NCBI GenBank assembly: GCA_020721005.1
Contig: DYNP01000006.1
Coordinates: 98,200 to 162,199, forward strand
Length of the DNA: 64,000 nt
Direction of reading: 5' to 3'
DNA from: Thiomargarita sp.
Lineage (GTDB): Bacteria; Pseudomonadota; Gammaproteobacteria; Beggiatoales; Beggiatoaceae
Position 1 is the first letter of the stretch; each line of letters opens with the position of its first letter. A program made the translations under genes and the position numbers. Below the pieces are notes generated by a model, which saw nothing but the letters and a program-made list of their open reading frames with translations, made no database searches and was not told where the DNA came from. Below, one piece after another: positions 44,960 to 54,666 of this stretch.

Positions 44960-45523
44960 TTAAGTGATCAGCACTTCGGTTTTGGGAGGCTCTGCTGTCT
45001 GGACCAAATTGACCAGTTGTTCCAAAGTCTTCAGTCCCTTCAAAGTGCCGGCAATGCTGGTGTTCACGAGTTTGGGTCCTCCTTCCAAGTTGTCAATGCG
45101 GGCAATGCAACATACATTGCCAAAGTCTCCAGTGTCAACATTAACATTGATAATTTTACCGGCATCATTTTTCATGGTCAGACGAACATCGCTGTCCTTG
45201 AAACGGGCGGTTTTTCCTGCTTGGACCATGCCATAGTCCCAGCATAATATCCAAACCCGTTTCATTTCATCCAAACGGGCAACCTGCATAATTTCCTCAT
45301 TATTACCTGCCTTATCACCCACGCCTTCATCTTTATTCAGACGTAGGTAAGGAAAGGCAGTCAAATTGCCCAAGTCGCCAAAGTAAACAATGCCATGCTT
45401 GCCGGCCTTGGTCTCATAAAGTGCTGCGAGATCAAAATCGGCAGCAGTCGTCCATTTCATGGAAATGGTGAGTTCCTTAAAAGTGTCAATGATGGCGGCA
45501 TGGCCTTTGATTTTGAGTTCCAT
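44960..45523 (-). CDS. TerD-like calcium-binding stress protein
   Basis: A protein of about 187 residues resembling the TerD family: a strand-rich start, then SMKWTTAADFDLAALYETKA (matching 'ADFDLDxSxFLLxxxGK'), GIVYFGDLGNLTAFPYLRLN (matching 'xVFYxNxxS'), NKDEGVGDKAGNNEEIMQVA (matching 'GDNxTGxGxGDDExIxVDL') and MKRVWILCWDYGMV. Some acidic ligand positions match and others do not. TerD proteins bind Ca2+ and act in tellurite, phage and oxidative stress responses; their mechanism is unknown. The start at 45523 has GAGG about 9 bases upstream; an in-frame start 51 bp earlier is less likely. It is monocistronic (terminator downstream) but stands next to a calcium pump, and kinase/phosphatase partners of Ter systems lie 5-9 kb away. 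Confidence 0.65.
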   Translation of the reverse strand: MELKIKGHAAIIDTFKELTISMKWTTAADFDLAALYETKAGKHGIVYFGDLGNLTAFPYLRLNKDEGVGDKAGNNEEIMQVARLDEMKRVWILCWDYGMVQAGKTARFKDSDVRLTMKNDAGKIINVNVDTGDFGNVCCIARIDNLEGGPKLVNTSIAGTLKGLKTLEQLVNLVQTAEPPKTEVLIT

Positions 45524-45642
45524 AGTGCTGACCTCTTCAGTGTTAAGATGGGGTGACTTATCATCTCTTTGCATTTTAAATCAAGCAATTAAATGGCTGA
45601 GCTCATCATTTTCGAGGTGCCTGTCATTTTTATAGAGATGAG

Positions 45643-48348
45643 TTAGAAATCTTGCCATTCTCCTTCTGGTGGTGCATGCTTTAAGTGACGTGGAGAATCT
45701 TTCAGTGTGGAAATGTTTAGGGAGGCAGTTTTTTCAACAATCGAACTGATTTTGAACACAGCCACTTGAGTTTTCAGTTCCTGGACTTGTCTGCGCAGAG
45801 TTTCACTGGCGGCAGAAGCTTCTTCAACCATGCTAGCATTTTGTTGAGTCATTTCATCCATTTGGGTGACGACATTGTTGACTTGATGAATTCCCGAGGA
45901 TTGTTCCTGAGTGGCGGCAGCGATTTCAGCAATGATGTCACTGACTTTTTTGACGGATGTGACAATTTCAGTCAAAGTTTTGCCAGATTGGTCAGCCAAT
46001 TTAGCTCCTTCTTCAACTTTGACAACACTGTCTTGAATCAAACGTTTGATTTCTTTAGCCGCTTCAGCGCTGCGTTGCGCAAGGTTGCGAACTTCGGTAG
46101 CAACCACTGCAAAACCTCGTCCTTGTTCCCCGGCTCTGGCAGCTTCTACGGCAGCATTCAGTGCCAATAGGTTGGTTTGAAAGGCAATGTCATTGATGAC
46201 GGCGATAATTTCAGTGATTCGAGCGCTGCTGTTACTGATTTCAGTCATGGCTCGGATGGCACAATTGACAACTTCCCCTCCCTTTTCAGCATGAATTTTG
46301 GCCTGATTGGCCAAAAGAGAGGCTTGTTTGGTGTTATCGGCATTTTGTTGAACACTGCTCGTCATTTGTTGCATGCTGGCCGCAGTTTGTTCCAGAGAAG
46401 CCGCTTGAGTTTCTGTGCGCTGATTGAGGCGACTGTTGCCAATCGATAATTCTTCTGCCGTATGCTCAATAGTTTCAGCAGTCTCTTTAATCACGATCAT
46501 GATTTCGACCAGTTTATCAATGGTGCTATTGATATCATTTTTCAACTGATCAAAGGCACCTCGATATTCATTTTGGATAGTTTGGGTCAAATCCCCCTTT
46601 GCCAAGGCCGAAACAATGTGCATAATGTCTTCTACAGCCTGTTGATTAAAATCCAGAATTTGATTGATGCCCTCACTGAATGATCGAAAGAACCCTGTTT
46701 TTCCCAGCAATTGGATGCGTTGACTGAAATCACTTTGAGAGGCGGCCTGAATCACTTGGTTGATTTCCTGTTCAGTTCCTACTTCAAGACTGCGGTTGTT
46801 AAACTCTAAAACCAGTCCCAGGCGTTGCCCTTCAGTGTTGATTACCGGGGTAATAATATGATCCAATACCAAGTTGTCTATGACTATACGAGCATGATGA
46901 CTGGATGTCAATCCGGAGACCAGTTTTTGTTGATGAGAGGGATTTTTATGGAAAAAATCAAAGGCAGTCCCAAGTATATTACTGGCTTTGAATTGGGGCA
47001 AATATTTTTGAAATCGAACTTCTTCCCGGGTAAACAACTGTTGAGCGGCCTTGTTCAAGTATATGATTTTATAGTGTTCATCGGTTATTAAAACGTGGGT
47101 GGTGACACAATCCAAAGCCTGATTGATGCGCAACGCAGCTTCTGAAATTTGTTTGTTGGCCTCAATTCTGGCTTTCAACTGACTGCGCATATCCACCAAA
47201 GCTTTAAACAGTTGACCGATTTCGTCTCGATACATAGTTTCCTGCCCATCCGTTTCCAGTTCTTCCAAGTGACCAGTAGAAGTACGATTCGCCATGCCTA
47301 CCGTTTGTTTGAGGCGTTGAGTGGTATTGTACCATACCGTCATAAAGAAGAAAATACTAAAAATCAGCACTACTCCTATTAACAGAGACAGATAAATAAA
47401 ACCGCTGAAGGCAATGTATTGGGTATTTTCTGCCTGTAGGTACAGGTCATGAGCCAACTTGTCAGCCACTTCCTTGAGTACTTCTATCTTACGAGTTTGT
47501 TGGGTAAACCAATGTTCCGGGGGCACTGTTTCCAATAATGCTCCCTCTGGAGTATGAGCTGCAGTATAGATAACTTCCCGCAGCCGCTCTGTCTCCTCAA
47601 TTATTGAATTATTGGGAGTCAACTTGGACTTCAAAAATTCTTTTTGTTCCTCAGTCAAATAATTCATAATTTCATGGTTGAGGTAGGTATCTTGGGCAGA
47701 AATCAGTCGAATAAATTCTTGAAATTGCTCACTTTTTAGATGAGTTTGGCTAAACACAGTCACCAATAGAGCCCGTTCCTGTCCCGCTTTTTCCTTGGCA
47801 TGAAGCAGATTGATGTAAGCCAATTTCAAAGGGAACACTTCCCGATAATTTCGCAATTGGGTAGTATTGAGGATAAATTGAAATAATTGTCGGTTAATAA
47901 CATTATACTGACTAATCGCTTCCTTGGGAGTTGTGGTTAGATTATTAATTTTTTCCCGCAATTTTTGCAGTTGCTCAAAAGTTGAGAACACTTCGTCTAA
48001 ATGAAGTTTAAAGCTTTCTGAATCAAAGGTTTGAAACTGAGTTTTAAATTCTTGTATGGTACGAATGGCTTGATCGGAACGCTCCTGGTAATGGGCCAAC
48101 TCCGAGGCAAATTGGCGCCCTTGATGATTTAAAAATAGACTGCTGGCTCCTCTTTCCAGTTGAATCGTGTGAACCACTTGACTGAGATGGATGGATAATT
48201 CGGTGAGCTCAGCAAGACCTTGCATATCATGGACGGTCTGGATTTTTTCAATAAGCAGGGTGGTTGAAAAGTAAAGCAATCCCAGGATGGGAAACAGTAG
48301 CATGGCCAGTAATTTTTGCTGAATTTTTAAATGAGCAATGAACTTCAT
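45643..48348 (-). CDS. Methyl-accepting chemotaxis protein with NIT, HAMP and PAS domains
   Basis: An inner-membrane chemoreceptor of 901 residues. A first membrane helix (about 14-30), a helical NIT-type nitrate/nitrite-sensing domain (about 40-290; the [20 protein letters not shown] motif fits), a second membrane helix (about 313-335), HAMP (about 336-390), a PAS-like segment (about 405-500, [20 protein letters not shown]), a second HAMP-like region (about 575-630) and a signalling domain with [40 protein letters not shown] (tip about 725-760). The ligand is inferred only from the NIT-like sequence. GAGGA lies upstream of the ATG. It follows cheW by about 80 bp on the same strand, so it may feed CheA at 48912. 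No CheR-binding pentapeptide is evident at the C-terminus. Confidence 0.9.
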   Translation of the reverse strand: MKFIAHLKIQQKLLAMLLFPILGLLYFSTTLLIEKIQTVHDMQGLAELTELSIHLSQVVHTIQLERGASSLFLNHQGRQFASELAHYQERSDQAIRTIQEFKTQFQTFDSESFKLHLDEVFSTFEQLQKLREKINNLTTTPKEAISQYNVINRQLFQFILNTTQLRNYREVFPLKLAYINLLHAKEKAGQERALLVTVFSQTHLKSEQFQEFIRLISAQDTYLNHEIMNYLTEEQKEFLKSKLTPNNSIIEETERLREVIYTAAHTPEGALLETVPPEHWFTQQTRKIEVLKEVADKLAHDLYLQAENTQYIAFSGFIYLSLLIGVVLIFSIFFFMTVWYNTTQRLKQTVGMANRTSTGHLEELETDGQETMYRDEIGQLFKALVDMRSQLKARIEANKQISEAALRINQALDCVTTHVLITDEHYKIIYLNKAAQQLFTREEVRFQKYLPQFKASNILGTAFDFFHKNPSHQQKLVSGLTSSHHARIVIDNLVLDHIITPVINTEGQRLGLVLEFNNRSLEVGTEQEINQVIQAASQSDFSQRIQLLGKTGFFRSFSEGINQILDFNQQAVEDIMHIVSALAKGDLTQTIQNEYRGAFDQLKNDINSTIDKLVEIMIVIKETAETIEHTAEELSIGNSRLNQRTETQAASLEQTAASMQQMTSSVQQNADNTKQASLLANQAKIHAEKGGEVVNCAIRAMTEISNSSARITEIIAVINDIAFQTNLLALNAAVEAARAGEQGRGFAVVATEVRNLAQRSAEAAKEIKRLIQDSVVKVEEGAKLADQSGKTLTEIVTSVKKVSDIIAEIAAATQEQSSGIHQVNNVVTQMDEMTQQNASMVEEASAASETLRRQVQELKTQVAVFKISSIVEKTASLNISTLKDSPRHLKHAPPEGEWQDF

Positions 48349-48429
48349 CTGTTTTCCTCAAATTGTGACAATTCTATGCAATTGGCCTTCATCGGTAAAA
48401 GATGTTTTAGTCCTGCCAATTGGTTTCTC

Positions 48430-48915
48430 CTAGTGGGTTAAAGGTTCCACAATGGCCAACTCATTGGAATTGAGTAGGCGGTCTATATCCAGAATAATCA
48501 CCATTTTTTCGTCGACAGTGACCAGTCCCTTGACAAATTCAATGCTGATCACACTGCCAAAATCAGGGGGTGGTTTGATTTCAGTTTCTATGACGTCGTA
48601 AACATCGGAAACTGCGTCGACTACAATGCCCATAATGCGTTCCCGTTGATTGGATATAACTCTTAACACGACAATAACGGTCATGGGACCGTATTCCAAG
48701 CAGGGAAGTCCAAAGCGAAGGCGGAGGTCGATAATGGGAACAATAGTGCCGCGTAAATTAATGACCCCACAAATGTAGTCCGGAGTGTTGGGAATAGGGG
48801 TCACTTTACTCCAACCTTTGATTTCCTGGACGCGTAAAATGTCAACAGCATATTCTTCAGTGGCTAGGACAAAGGTTAGATATTTGTTGGAGACCGTGGT
48901 CACTTCTTGAGTCAT
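48430..48915 (-). CDS. cheW: CheW, chemotaxis adaptor
   Basis: A CheW-domain protein of 161 residues. It opens with YLTFVLATEEYAVDILRVQE, has VTPIPNTPDYICGVINLRGT and IVPIIDLRLRFGLP (the canonical 'GxINLRGxIVPVIDLRxxFG'), and ends with VDEKMVIILDIDRLLN. It bridges the receptor at 45643 and CheA. Its ATG overlaps the cheA stop codon by 4 bp (48912-48915), indicating translational coupling. Confidence 0.95.
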   Translation of the reverse strand: MTQEVTTVSNKYLTFVLATEEYAVDILRVQEIKGWSKVTPIPNTPDYICGVINLRGTIVPIIDLRLRFGLPCLEYGPMTVIVVLRVISNQRERIMGIVVDAVSDVYDVIETEIKPPPDFGSVISIEFVKGLVTVDEKMVIILDIDRLLNSNELAIVEPLTH

Positions 48916-51278
48916 ATTAAATTCCTTGTAAAACTGGCAGATCGTGGAACAGTGATTTGGGTACGACCATGAAATAGTTGAATGAGACCAGCTACATCCA
49001 GGATCAGGGCTACGCTGCCATCTCCTAGGATCGTGGCGCCAGAGATGCCTTGTATTTTTTTGAAATTGGTTTCTAAACTTTTGATGACAATTTGTTGTTG
49101 AGAGAGTAATTCATCAACAAAAAGTCCAATTTTTTGTCCATCTCCTTCTACAATGACCAACAGCCCTTGGTCCAGTTGAGTGGTGCCGGGAGTGACTTGA
49201 AATAGGTCATAAAGACGCAAGATGGGAATGTAGTCATCTCGCAGTTTGTAAACTTCAGCTTTCCCAGCCAGTAGGTTGACCAGTTGGGGTTTGATGCGTA
49301 AAGATTCTATAATCGAAAGTAGGGAGAGAATGTAGATTTCTTGACCCACTCGCACCAATTGTCCATCTAAAATGGCGAGGGTGAGAGGGAGACGAATTTT
49401 AAAGACGGTGCCTTTGTTTAAGGTGGATTGAACTTCAATGGCGCCACCCAAGGACCGAATGTTGCGTCTGACCACATCCATTCCCACTCCTCTTCCCGAC
49501 AGATCACTGACTTGGGTGGCAGTTGAAAAGCCGGGTTGAAAGATAAGTTCGTACAGTTGCTCTTCAGAAGGACGGTCTTCGGGGGCTATCAGTTTTTGTT
49601 GGATGGCTTTTTGACGAATTTTTTCCAAGTCAATGCCGGCCCCATCATCACTGATTTGGATCATGATATTACCGCCTTGGTGAAAGGCGTGGAGGTGGAG
49701 TAATCCGGTTTCCGATTTGCCAACCAGTTGCCTTTGGAGGGGAATTTCTATACCGTGGTCTAAGGCATTGCGCACCAGATGGACTAGGGGGTCACTCATT
49801 TTTTCCAAGACGGTTTTGTCTAATTCGGTGTGAATGCCCGAGAGTTTGAGTTCCACTTTTTTGCCCAGTTGCACGCTGAGGTCATGGACCAGACGGGGAA
49901 AGCGGTTGAAAGAGTAGCTGATGGGTAACATGCGAACCCGCATCACACTTTCTTGGAGTTCTCGAGTGTTGCGTTCCAGTTGTGAGAGACCGTCTCGCAA
50001 TTGGATGAGTTTGCTGTTGTCAAAGTCTTCTCCGACTTGGTCTAACATGGATTGAGTGATGACCAATTCGCCAACAATGTTGATCAAGTCGTCAATTTTG
50101 TCGATGCCAACGCGGATGGAAGTGGCTTCTGAACTGTTGTTGCGATGAGTATGAGTGTCTAATGAGGAATCCAAAGGGGGCTTAACGGGATCTTCGAGGG
50201 GAAGGGACAGAGTTTCTAAATGGAGGGGCAAGCTGGGAATAGGGGAATTGATGGCTTCAATGGAAAGGGTTGGATTTTCCATTGAGGAAGAGAGGGGAAG
50301 CGTAAAAGGGGGGGCAGATTGAGTTTCAGTTTCAACCTTTTCAGTTTTAATTTCAACCGGTTGTCCAAGTTGGATGGGAGCTGAGCGTAGGGAAGTTGAA
50401 GAAGCTTCGGCATTGAGTTTCTGGGAACTTGCAGAAAGTTCTTCCCTCTGAGAAGATTTGCCAGAGGGTACCAAGGAAATTGGGTGCAAATTAGGTGCGA
50501 TTTGGGAAGGTAAATTTTTTTTTAAGGGAGTGATTTCTAGGTCACAATCTCCTTCGACCCATTCAAAAATTTCTTCAACTACTGTTTTTGGCAGTTGTCC
50601 ATGTAAATTAAGTTCCCAACTCAGATAGCAGGTTTGGGGCTCGAGTGCCAAGAAAGAGGGAATTTGTTGGGAGTTGGGAAATATTTCCAGGGTGCCTAAA
50701 TTGGCCAATTCTCGAAACAAATTGATTGGGTCATTCCCAGTGGCAAGCAGAGTGGGATAAGGTTTGAAATTGATGTGCCAGCCTTCGATGAGCATTTCTG
50801 CAGGGTCAATGGGCGGTATTGTGGGGGGAATAATTGTGTTGTTGGTGGAGGATGTGGATTTGTGGCCTTCCAAAAAAGGCACTTCTATGGGAGTTTTCAG
50901 GAAGCTTTTGAGTTGATTTTCACAGTCTAGGACTTCTTGTTCGTCAACTTTTGTACCTTCTTGAAGTGAAGTGAGAATCATGCGCATGATATCCACTGAG
51001 CGCAATAATAGGTCGATCAAGGGCTGGGTAACCAGATGTTCAGCTTTGCGCATTTCGTCGAGTAGGGTTTCGGTGACGTGAGCAAAGTTGATGATGTGTT
51101 CAAATTTGAAAATCCCGGCGCCTCCCTTGATAGAATGGGCGACTCGAAAAATGCTGTTGACCAGTTCCTTATCAATGGGACCTATGCTAAGATCTAATAA
51201 GTTGGACTCCATGTTATCTAAATTTTCAAAACTTTCTTCAAAAAACAGTTGACGGACCTCTGTCATGTCTACTGCCAT
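48912..51278 (-). CDS. cheA: CheA, chemotaxis histidine kinase
   Basis: A CheA of 788 residues. An HPt domain at the N-terminus (IFRVAHSIKGGAGIFKFEHI; phospho-His about 48), a P2-like segment (about 170-260, CYLSWELNLHGQLP), a Ser/Pro/Glu-rich linker (about 260-385), the dimerisation domain (about 385-450, VGELVITQSMLDQVGEDFDN), HATPase motifs LVHLVRNALDHGIE, ISDDGAGIDLEKI and GRGVGMDVVRRNIR (about 500-610), and a CheW-like regulatory domain at the end (QEIYILSLLSIIESLRIKPQ). It passes phosphate to the CheY at 51299, 20 bp upstream in the transcript. No CheR or CheB gene accompanies the set in this window. Confidence 0.95.
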   Translation of the reverse strand: MAVDMTEVRQLFFEESFENLDNMESNLLDLSIGPIDKELVNSIFRVAHSIKGGAGIFKFEHIINFAHVTETLLDEMRKAEHLVTQPLIDLLLRSVDIMRMILTSLQEGTKVDEQEVLDCENQLKSFLKTPIEVPFLEGHKSTSSTNNTIIPPTIPPIDPAEMLIEGWHINFKPYPTLLATGNDPINLFRELANLGTLEIFPNSQQIPSFLALEPQTCYLSWELNLHGQLPKTVVEEIFEWVEGDCDLEITPLKKNLPSQIAPNLHPISLVPSGKSSQREELSASSQKLNAEASSTSLRSAPIQLGQPVEIKTEKVETETQSAPPFTLPLSSSMENPTLSIEAINSPIPSLPLHLETLSLPLEDPVKPPLDSSLDTHTHRNNSSEATSIRVGIDKIDDLINIVGELVITQSMLDQVGEDFDNSKLIQLRDGLSQLERNTRELQESVMRVRMLPISYSFNRFPRLVHDLSVQLGKKVELKLSGIHTELDKTVLEKMSDPLVHLVRNALDHGIEIPLQRQLVGKSETGLLHLHAFHQGGNIMIQISDDGAGIDLEKIRQKAIQQKLIAPEDRPSEEQLYELIFQPGFSTATQVSDLSGRGVGMDVVRRNIRSLGGAIEVQSTLNKGTVFKIRLPLTLAILDGQLVRVGQEIYILSLLSIIESLRIKPQLVNLLAGKAEVYKLRDDYIPILRLYDLFQVTPGTTQLDQGLLVIVEGDGQKIGLFVDELLSQQQIVIKSLETNFKKIQGISGATILGDGSVALILDVAGLIQLFHGRTQITVPRSASFTRNLI

Positions 51279-51298
51279 ATTATTACCTCAATTGGAGT

Positions 51299-51673
51299 TT
51301 ATGGAGAACAGTTGAGTACCTTTCGTACTGCCGCCAATAATTTGTCCGGGTTAAAAGGTTTGATGATCCAACCGGTGGCCCCGGCGCGTTTGGCTTCTTG
51401 CTTTTTTTCAGGGTCGGTTTCAGTGGTCAGTAACAAAATTGGTTGATATTTATATTGGGATAGGGTGCGAAGCTCTCGCACTAAAGACAGTCCATCCAGT
51501 TTGGGCATGTTGACGTCGGTGATGATCAGGTCAAAAGTCTGAGTTTTTGCAAGTTCTAAGGCAGTCAGACCATTGTCCGCTTGTGTCACCTGATAACGGG
51601 CTTCAGTTAGGGTAAATGCCAACATTTTCCGCATGGAAATCGAGTCATCACTGATCAGTATGTTACACGCCAT
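51299..51673 (-). CDS. cheY: CheY, single-domain response regulator
   Basis: A CheY-like receiver of 124 residues. It starts NILISDDSISMRKMLAFTLT (acidic pair DD), has the phospho-acceptor in LIITDVNMPKLDGLSLVREL, a Thr switch in ILLLTTETDPEKKQEAKRAG and the Lys in GWIIKPFNPDKL. It is the first gene of the cheY-cheA-cheW-mcp run. Such regulators normally contact the flagellar switch, but no flagellar genes are visible here and the output may be gliding or another function. Confidence 0.92.
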   Translation of the reverse strand: MACNILISDDSISMRKMLAFTLTEARYQVTQADNGLTALELAKTQTFDLIITDVNMPKLDGLSLVRELRTLSQYKYQPILLLTTETDPEKKQEAKRAGATGWIIKPFNPDKLLAAVRKVLNCSP

Positions 51674-51972
51674 GGTTTTTTCACTTTAGGGTTGGTTTGT
51701 CGGGTTTAAAACTTTCTCCTCGTTCCCACGCTTCAGGTGGGAATACATACGGCGATATTTTACGTCAGGTTTGAATTTTTGGCAATAATAATGAGGTGAG
51801 GGGTTAAATGTTATTATGCAATGCGAGTGGTTTTTAGTCATAAAAGGTTGTGTTTCAATAGGTAAGTCGAGGGCTAGACAGTTTCTTTTCGTTGCCCACC
51901 AGGTTGCCGGTGGGTAATCTGAAAAGTAAGCGTGGGATGGGTAATCAGTATGATCATCCTAGATTGAGGTGA
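51674..51972. other. Intergenic region upstream of cheY
   Basis: About 300 bp. It contains a partial CTCGTTCCCAC...GTGGGAA inverted repeat near 51719-51744, a relative of the palindrome at 21619. No gene is visible; the cheY promoter should lie here. Confidence 0.5.
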
Positions 51973-54510
51973 TTACATCAGGTGTTGGGGTTGTTCAGCA
52001 TGGCTGAAATAGGCACTGGTTAGTGCATCGGATAGGGCGGGTAATAGGTGTCCCAGTCGGGCCAACAGTTGGTCCAATTCTGTTCGGAAATTGTCTTTTG
52101 AGGGTTGGGCCAGTGTTTTAATGTCTGCAAGTCGTAACAGGGTGAGCGCTTCTAGGCTTAAACGTTCTTCTTGGGAACGAAATAGGCTGTTGTTGCGAGG
52201 TAAGTTGCCGATACATTTTTCTAAATTGGCGAGTTGATAACCCAAGGCTCTGGGATTTTCTTCGCTGTGTAGAATGAGTTGTAGAGTGGCTTGTACTTCA
52301 GGTTGAGAGCGAAAATGGCGACGATAGGTGAGCAGGCTGTCGGTGGTGTTGAGCAGGTGTTCCAACAAAGCAGAATCGTCGGTTCCCGGGGTGGATAATG
52401 TGGTTCTCAGGAGTTGGGTGAGGTTGAAGGCTCGTTCCAAACGGCGACCAATCATGAGGAATCGCCAGCCTTGGCCTTGGGTCATGTTTTCTAGGCTGAG
52501 TCCAGCAAATGCTGCCAAAGCAGTGATCAGGTTGTCCAGTTCAACCAGTGTATCATTCAATTTGGAAGGGGTTTCCTTTTGTAAGGCTTGTAATTGGTCT
52601 TCAATGTTGCTGAGAACTCGCCAGATGTCAGGGGAAACTCGGTCTCTTACTGATCGGGCTGAATTGAGTAGAAATTGTAGGTTGAAACTGAGACTGCCGG
52701 GACGATGGCTGTCTAGAAATATGGAGAGCAATTCGATCTCTGGGGCTTCCAGGCGCGCTGCAGCGCCTTCTCCAACAAATCCAGGGTAAGTTTCGGTGAC
52801 ACTGGTAACTGCTCGTAACAGACTGTGCAGACTGATTTTAGAGGAGGAACTTGGGTAATCAAACGGTTCCGTTAAGTAGATCAATACGGTTCGGAGAAGT
52901 CGAATGGTACTTTCGGCTCTTTCGGCATATCTTCCCAGCCAAAATAGATTTTCGGCAACTCGACTGGGCATTTCCCGGGTGCCTTCAAAATAGGCAGATT
53001 GGGTGGTTGGAATTAAACTTACGGAATTGGTGGGTTCACTGGCCAAGACCCAGGTGTCTTTGCTAAGACCTCCCGTATTGGTGGAAATGATGGGGTTATT
53101 GTCGTTGAGAGCCACTCGCGTTAATCCCCCGGGCATGACTCGATAGCCATGTTCACTGCTGACCAGAAAGCTGCGCAAGACCAGATAACGAGGTTCTAAT
53201 CGACCATTGACAAAGACTGGAGCAGTGGAGCGAGCAATTTCTTCGCTGCCCACAAACCAGTTAGGTTGTGTGCGGATTTGGTCAGCCAACAATTCTCGTT
53301 GTTTGCTACTGAGCATTTGGCCTCGAATGGACATTTTGCCAGGTACACTGGCTATTCGTTTGATGATCAGTTGTTCCAAATTGGCCAGGACATAGTTTCG
53401 AGATTGTGGGTCTCCACACCACCAGGTTTGAGGGGAGGGCATCAGTAATTCTTCATCCAAAAAGTATTTGGCTAATTTGGGTAAAAAGGGGAGCAACCCC
53501 GGATTTTCTAAAAGATTGCTGCCCAAGGGGTTCGCTATGGCCACCTTTCCAAGACGGACGGATTGTACCAATCCAGCCACTCCCAGTAGTGAATCTTGGC
53601 GTAATTCCAAAGGATCACAGTAGCTGTCATTGACTCTTCTGAGTATCACATCTACGGACTGTAGACCGTCTAAGGTTTTAAGTCGCACTTTTCCTTCACG
53701 TACAATCAGATCGCCTCCCTCTACCAAGGTATAACCTAAGTACTTGGCTAGGTAGGCGTGCTCAAAGTAAGCTTCATTCGCCGGTCCCGGAGTTAATACG
53801 ACAATACGATGATCTTCCCGCCCACCGAGACGGGCTAAAGTGGTTCGTAAGGTACGGAAAAATAGGGCCAAACGGTGGACGTGTGAATCCCGAAATAGGC
53901 TAGGCAAAATTCGGGACATGATGATTCGGTTTTCTAAAGCGTAACCCGCTCCAATAGGAGCTTGTGTGCGATCGGCAAGGCAACGCCACTCCCCATCTGG
54001 AGTGCGAACTAAGTCTGCGGCATACAAGGGTAAAGGATGAAGGGGGGACATTTTAAGCCCGTGACAGGCTCTTAAAAAGCCAGGATGAGTACTAACTAAC
54101 TCAACAGGTAACAATCCTCTTTTTAAAGTTTCCTGAGGGCCGTATAAATCAGTGAGCAATAAACTGAGCAATTCCGCCCGTTGAATCAAGCCTTTTTCAA
54201 GCCCAGACCACTCTTGACTGGCTATCAGAAGAGGAATGGGGTCTAATTGCCAAGGCCGATCCCGATTTTGCGCATCAGCACATACGTTATAACTGACCCC
54301 ATTGTCCCTTAACAGACGACGAGCATCCTGCCCACGGCGTTCTAATTCCGCCTGACCCAACATTTTCAAGGAGCGGTGCATATACTCCCAATGTGGACGA
54401 ATATCCCCATTTGAGGAACTCATTTCATCAAATATTCCGTCTAAAAGGGGATATTTAGCTAAAAATTCCGTATTAGAATCCGTCTTTAAACTTACTTGAG
54501 CTTCTTGCAT
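51973..54510 (-). CDS. Circularly permuted ATP-grasp / alpha-E fusion protein
   Basis: A protein of 845 residues combining two domains often found as neighbouring genes. Residues about 1-480 form a circularly permuted ATP-grasp ligase (DUF404/407-type: DGEWRCLADRTQAPIGAGYA, RIVVLTPGPANEAYFEHAYL, YTLVEGGDLIVREGKVRLKT, VDVILRRVNDSYCDPLELRQ, NPLGSNLLENPGLLPFL, RPLYLVLRSFLV-like strand). Residues about 510-840 form the all-helical alpha-E domain (MPSRVAENLFWLGRYAERAE; WRFLMIGRRLERAFNLTQLL). The family is predicted to ligate an amino acid or peptide and is often encoded with a transglutaminase-like protein; none is found next to it here. Fused forms exist in other proteobacteria. The substrate is unknown. 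Confidence 0.88.
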   Translation of the reverse strand: MQEAQVSLKTDSNTEFLAKYPLLDGIFDEMSSSNGDIRPHWEYMHRSLKMLGQAELERRGQDARRLLRDNGVSYNVCADAQNRDRPWQLDPIPLLIASQEWSGLEKGLIQRAELLSLLLTDLYGPQETLKRGLLPVELVSTHPGFLRACHGLKMSPLHPLPLYAADLVRTPDGEWRCLADRTQAPIGAGYALENRIIMSRILPSLFRDSHVHRLALFFRTLRTTLARLGGREDHRIVVLTPGPANEAYFEHAYLAKYLGYTLVEGGDLIVREGKVRLKTLDGLQSVDVILRRVNDSYCDPLELRQDSLLGVAGLVQSVRLGKVAIANPLGSNLLENPGLLPFLPKLAKYFLDEELLMPSPQTWWCGDPQSRNYVLANLEQLIIKRIASVPGKMSIRGQMLSSKQRELLADQIRTQPNWFVGSEEIARSTAPVFVNGRLEPRYLVLRSFLVSSEHGYRVMPGGLTRVALNDNNPIISTNTGGLSKDTWVLASEPTNSVSLIPTTQSAYFEGTREMPSRVAENLFWLGRYAERAESTIRLLRTVLIYLTEPFDYPSSSSKISLHSLLRAVTSVTETYPGFVGEGAAARLEAPEIELLSIFLDSHRPGSLSFNLQFLLNSARSVRDRVSPDIWRVLSNIEDQLQALQKETPSKLNDTLVELDNLITALAAFAGLSLENMTQGQGWRFLMIGRRLERAFNLTQLLRTTLSTPGTDDSALLEHLLNTTDSLLTYRRHFRSQPEVQATLQLILHSEENPRALGYQLANLEKCIGNLPRNNSLFRSQEERLSLEALTLLRLADIKTLAQPSKDNFRTELDQLLARLGHLLPALSDALTSAYFSHAEQPQHLM

Positions 54511-54666
54511 AGAAATTGACTGTGTGTTTTAAAGGTTTAAAAAAAACTAACTTTGGGGCATTATACTCAATATAATAGAACATGCGCTGTTTAAATAGAG
54601 GCACAATTCCAAGTTTGTACTCTTAGATTCCAACTCTTCCCATTGACTCTAACCAATCATGATACC

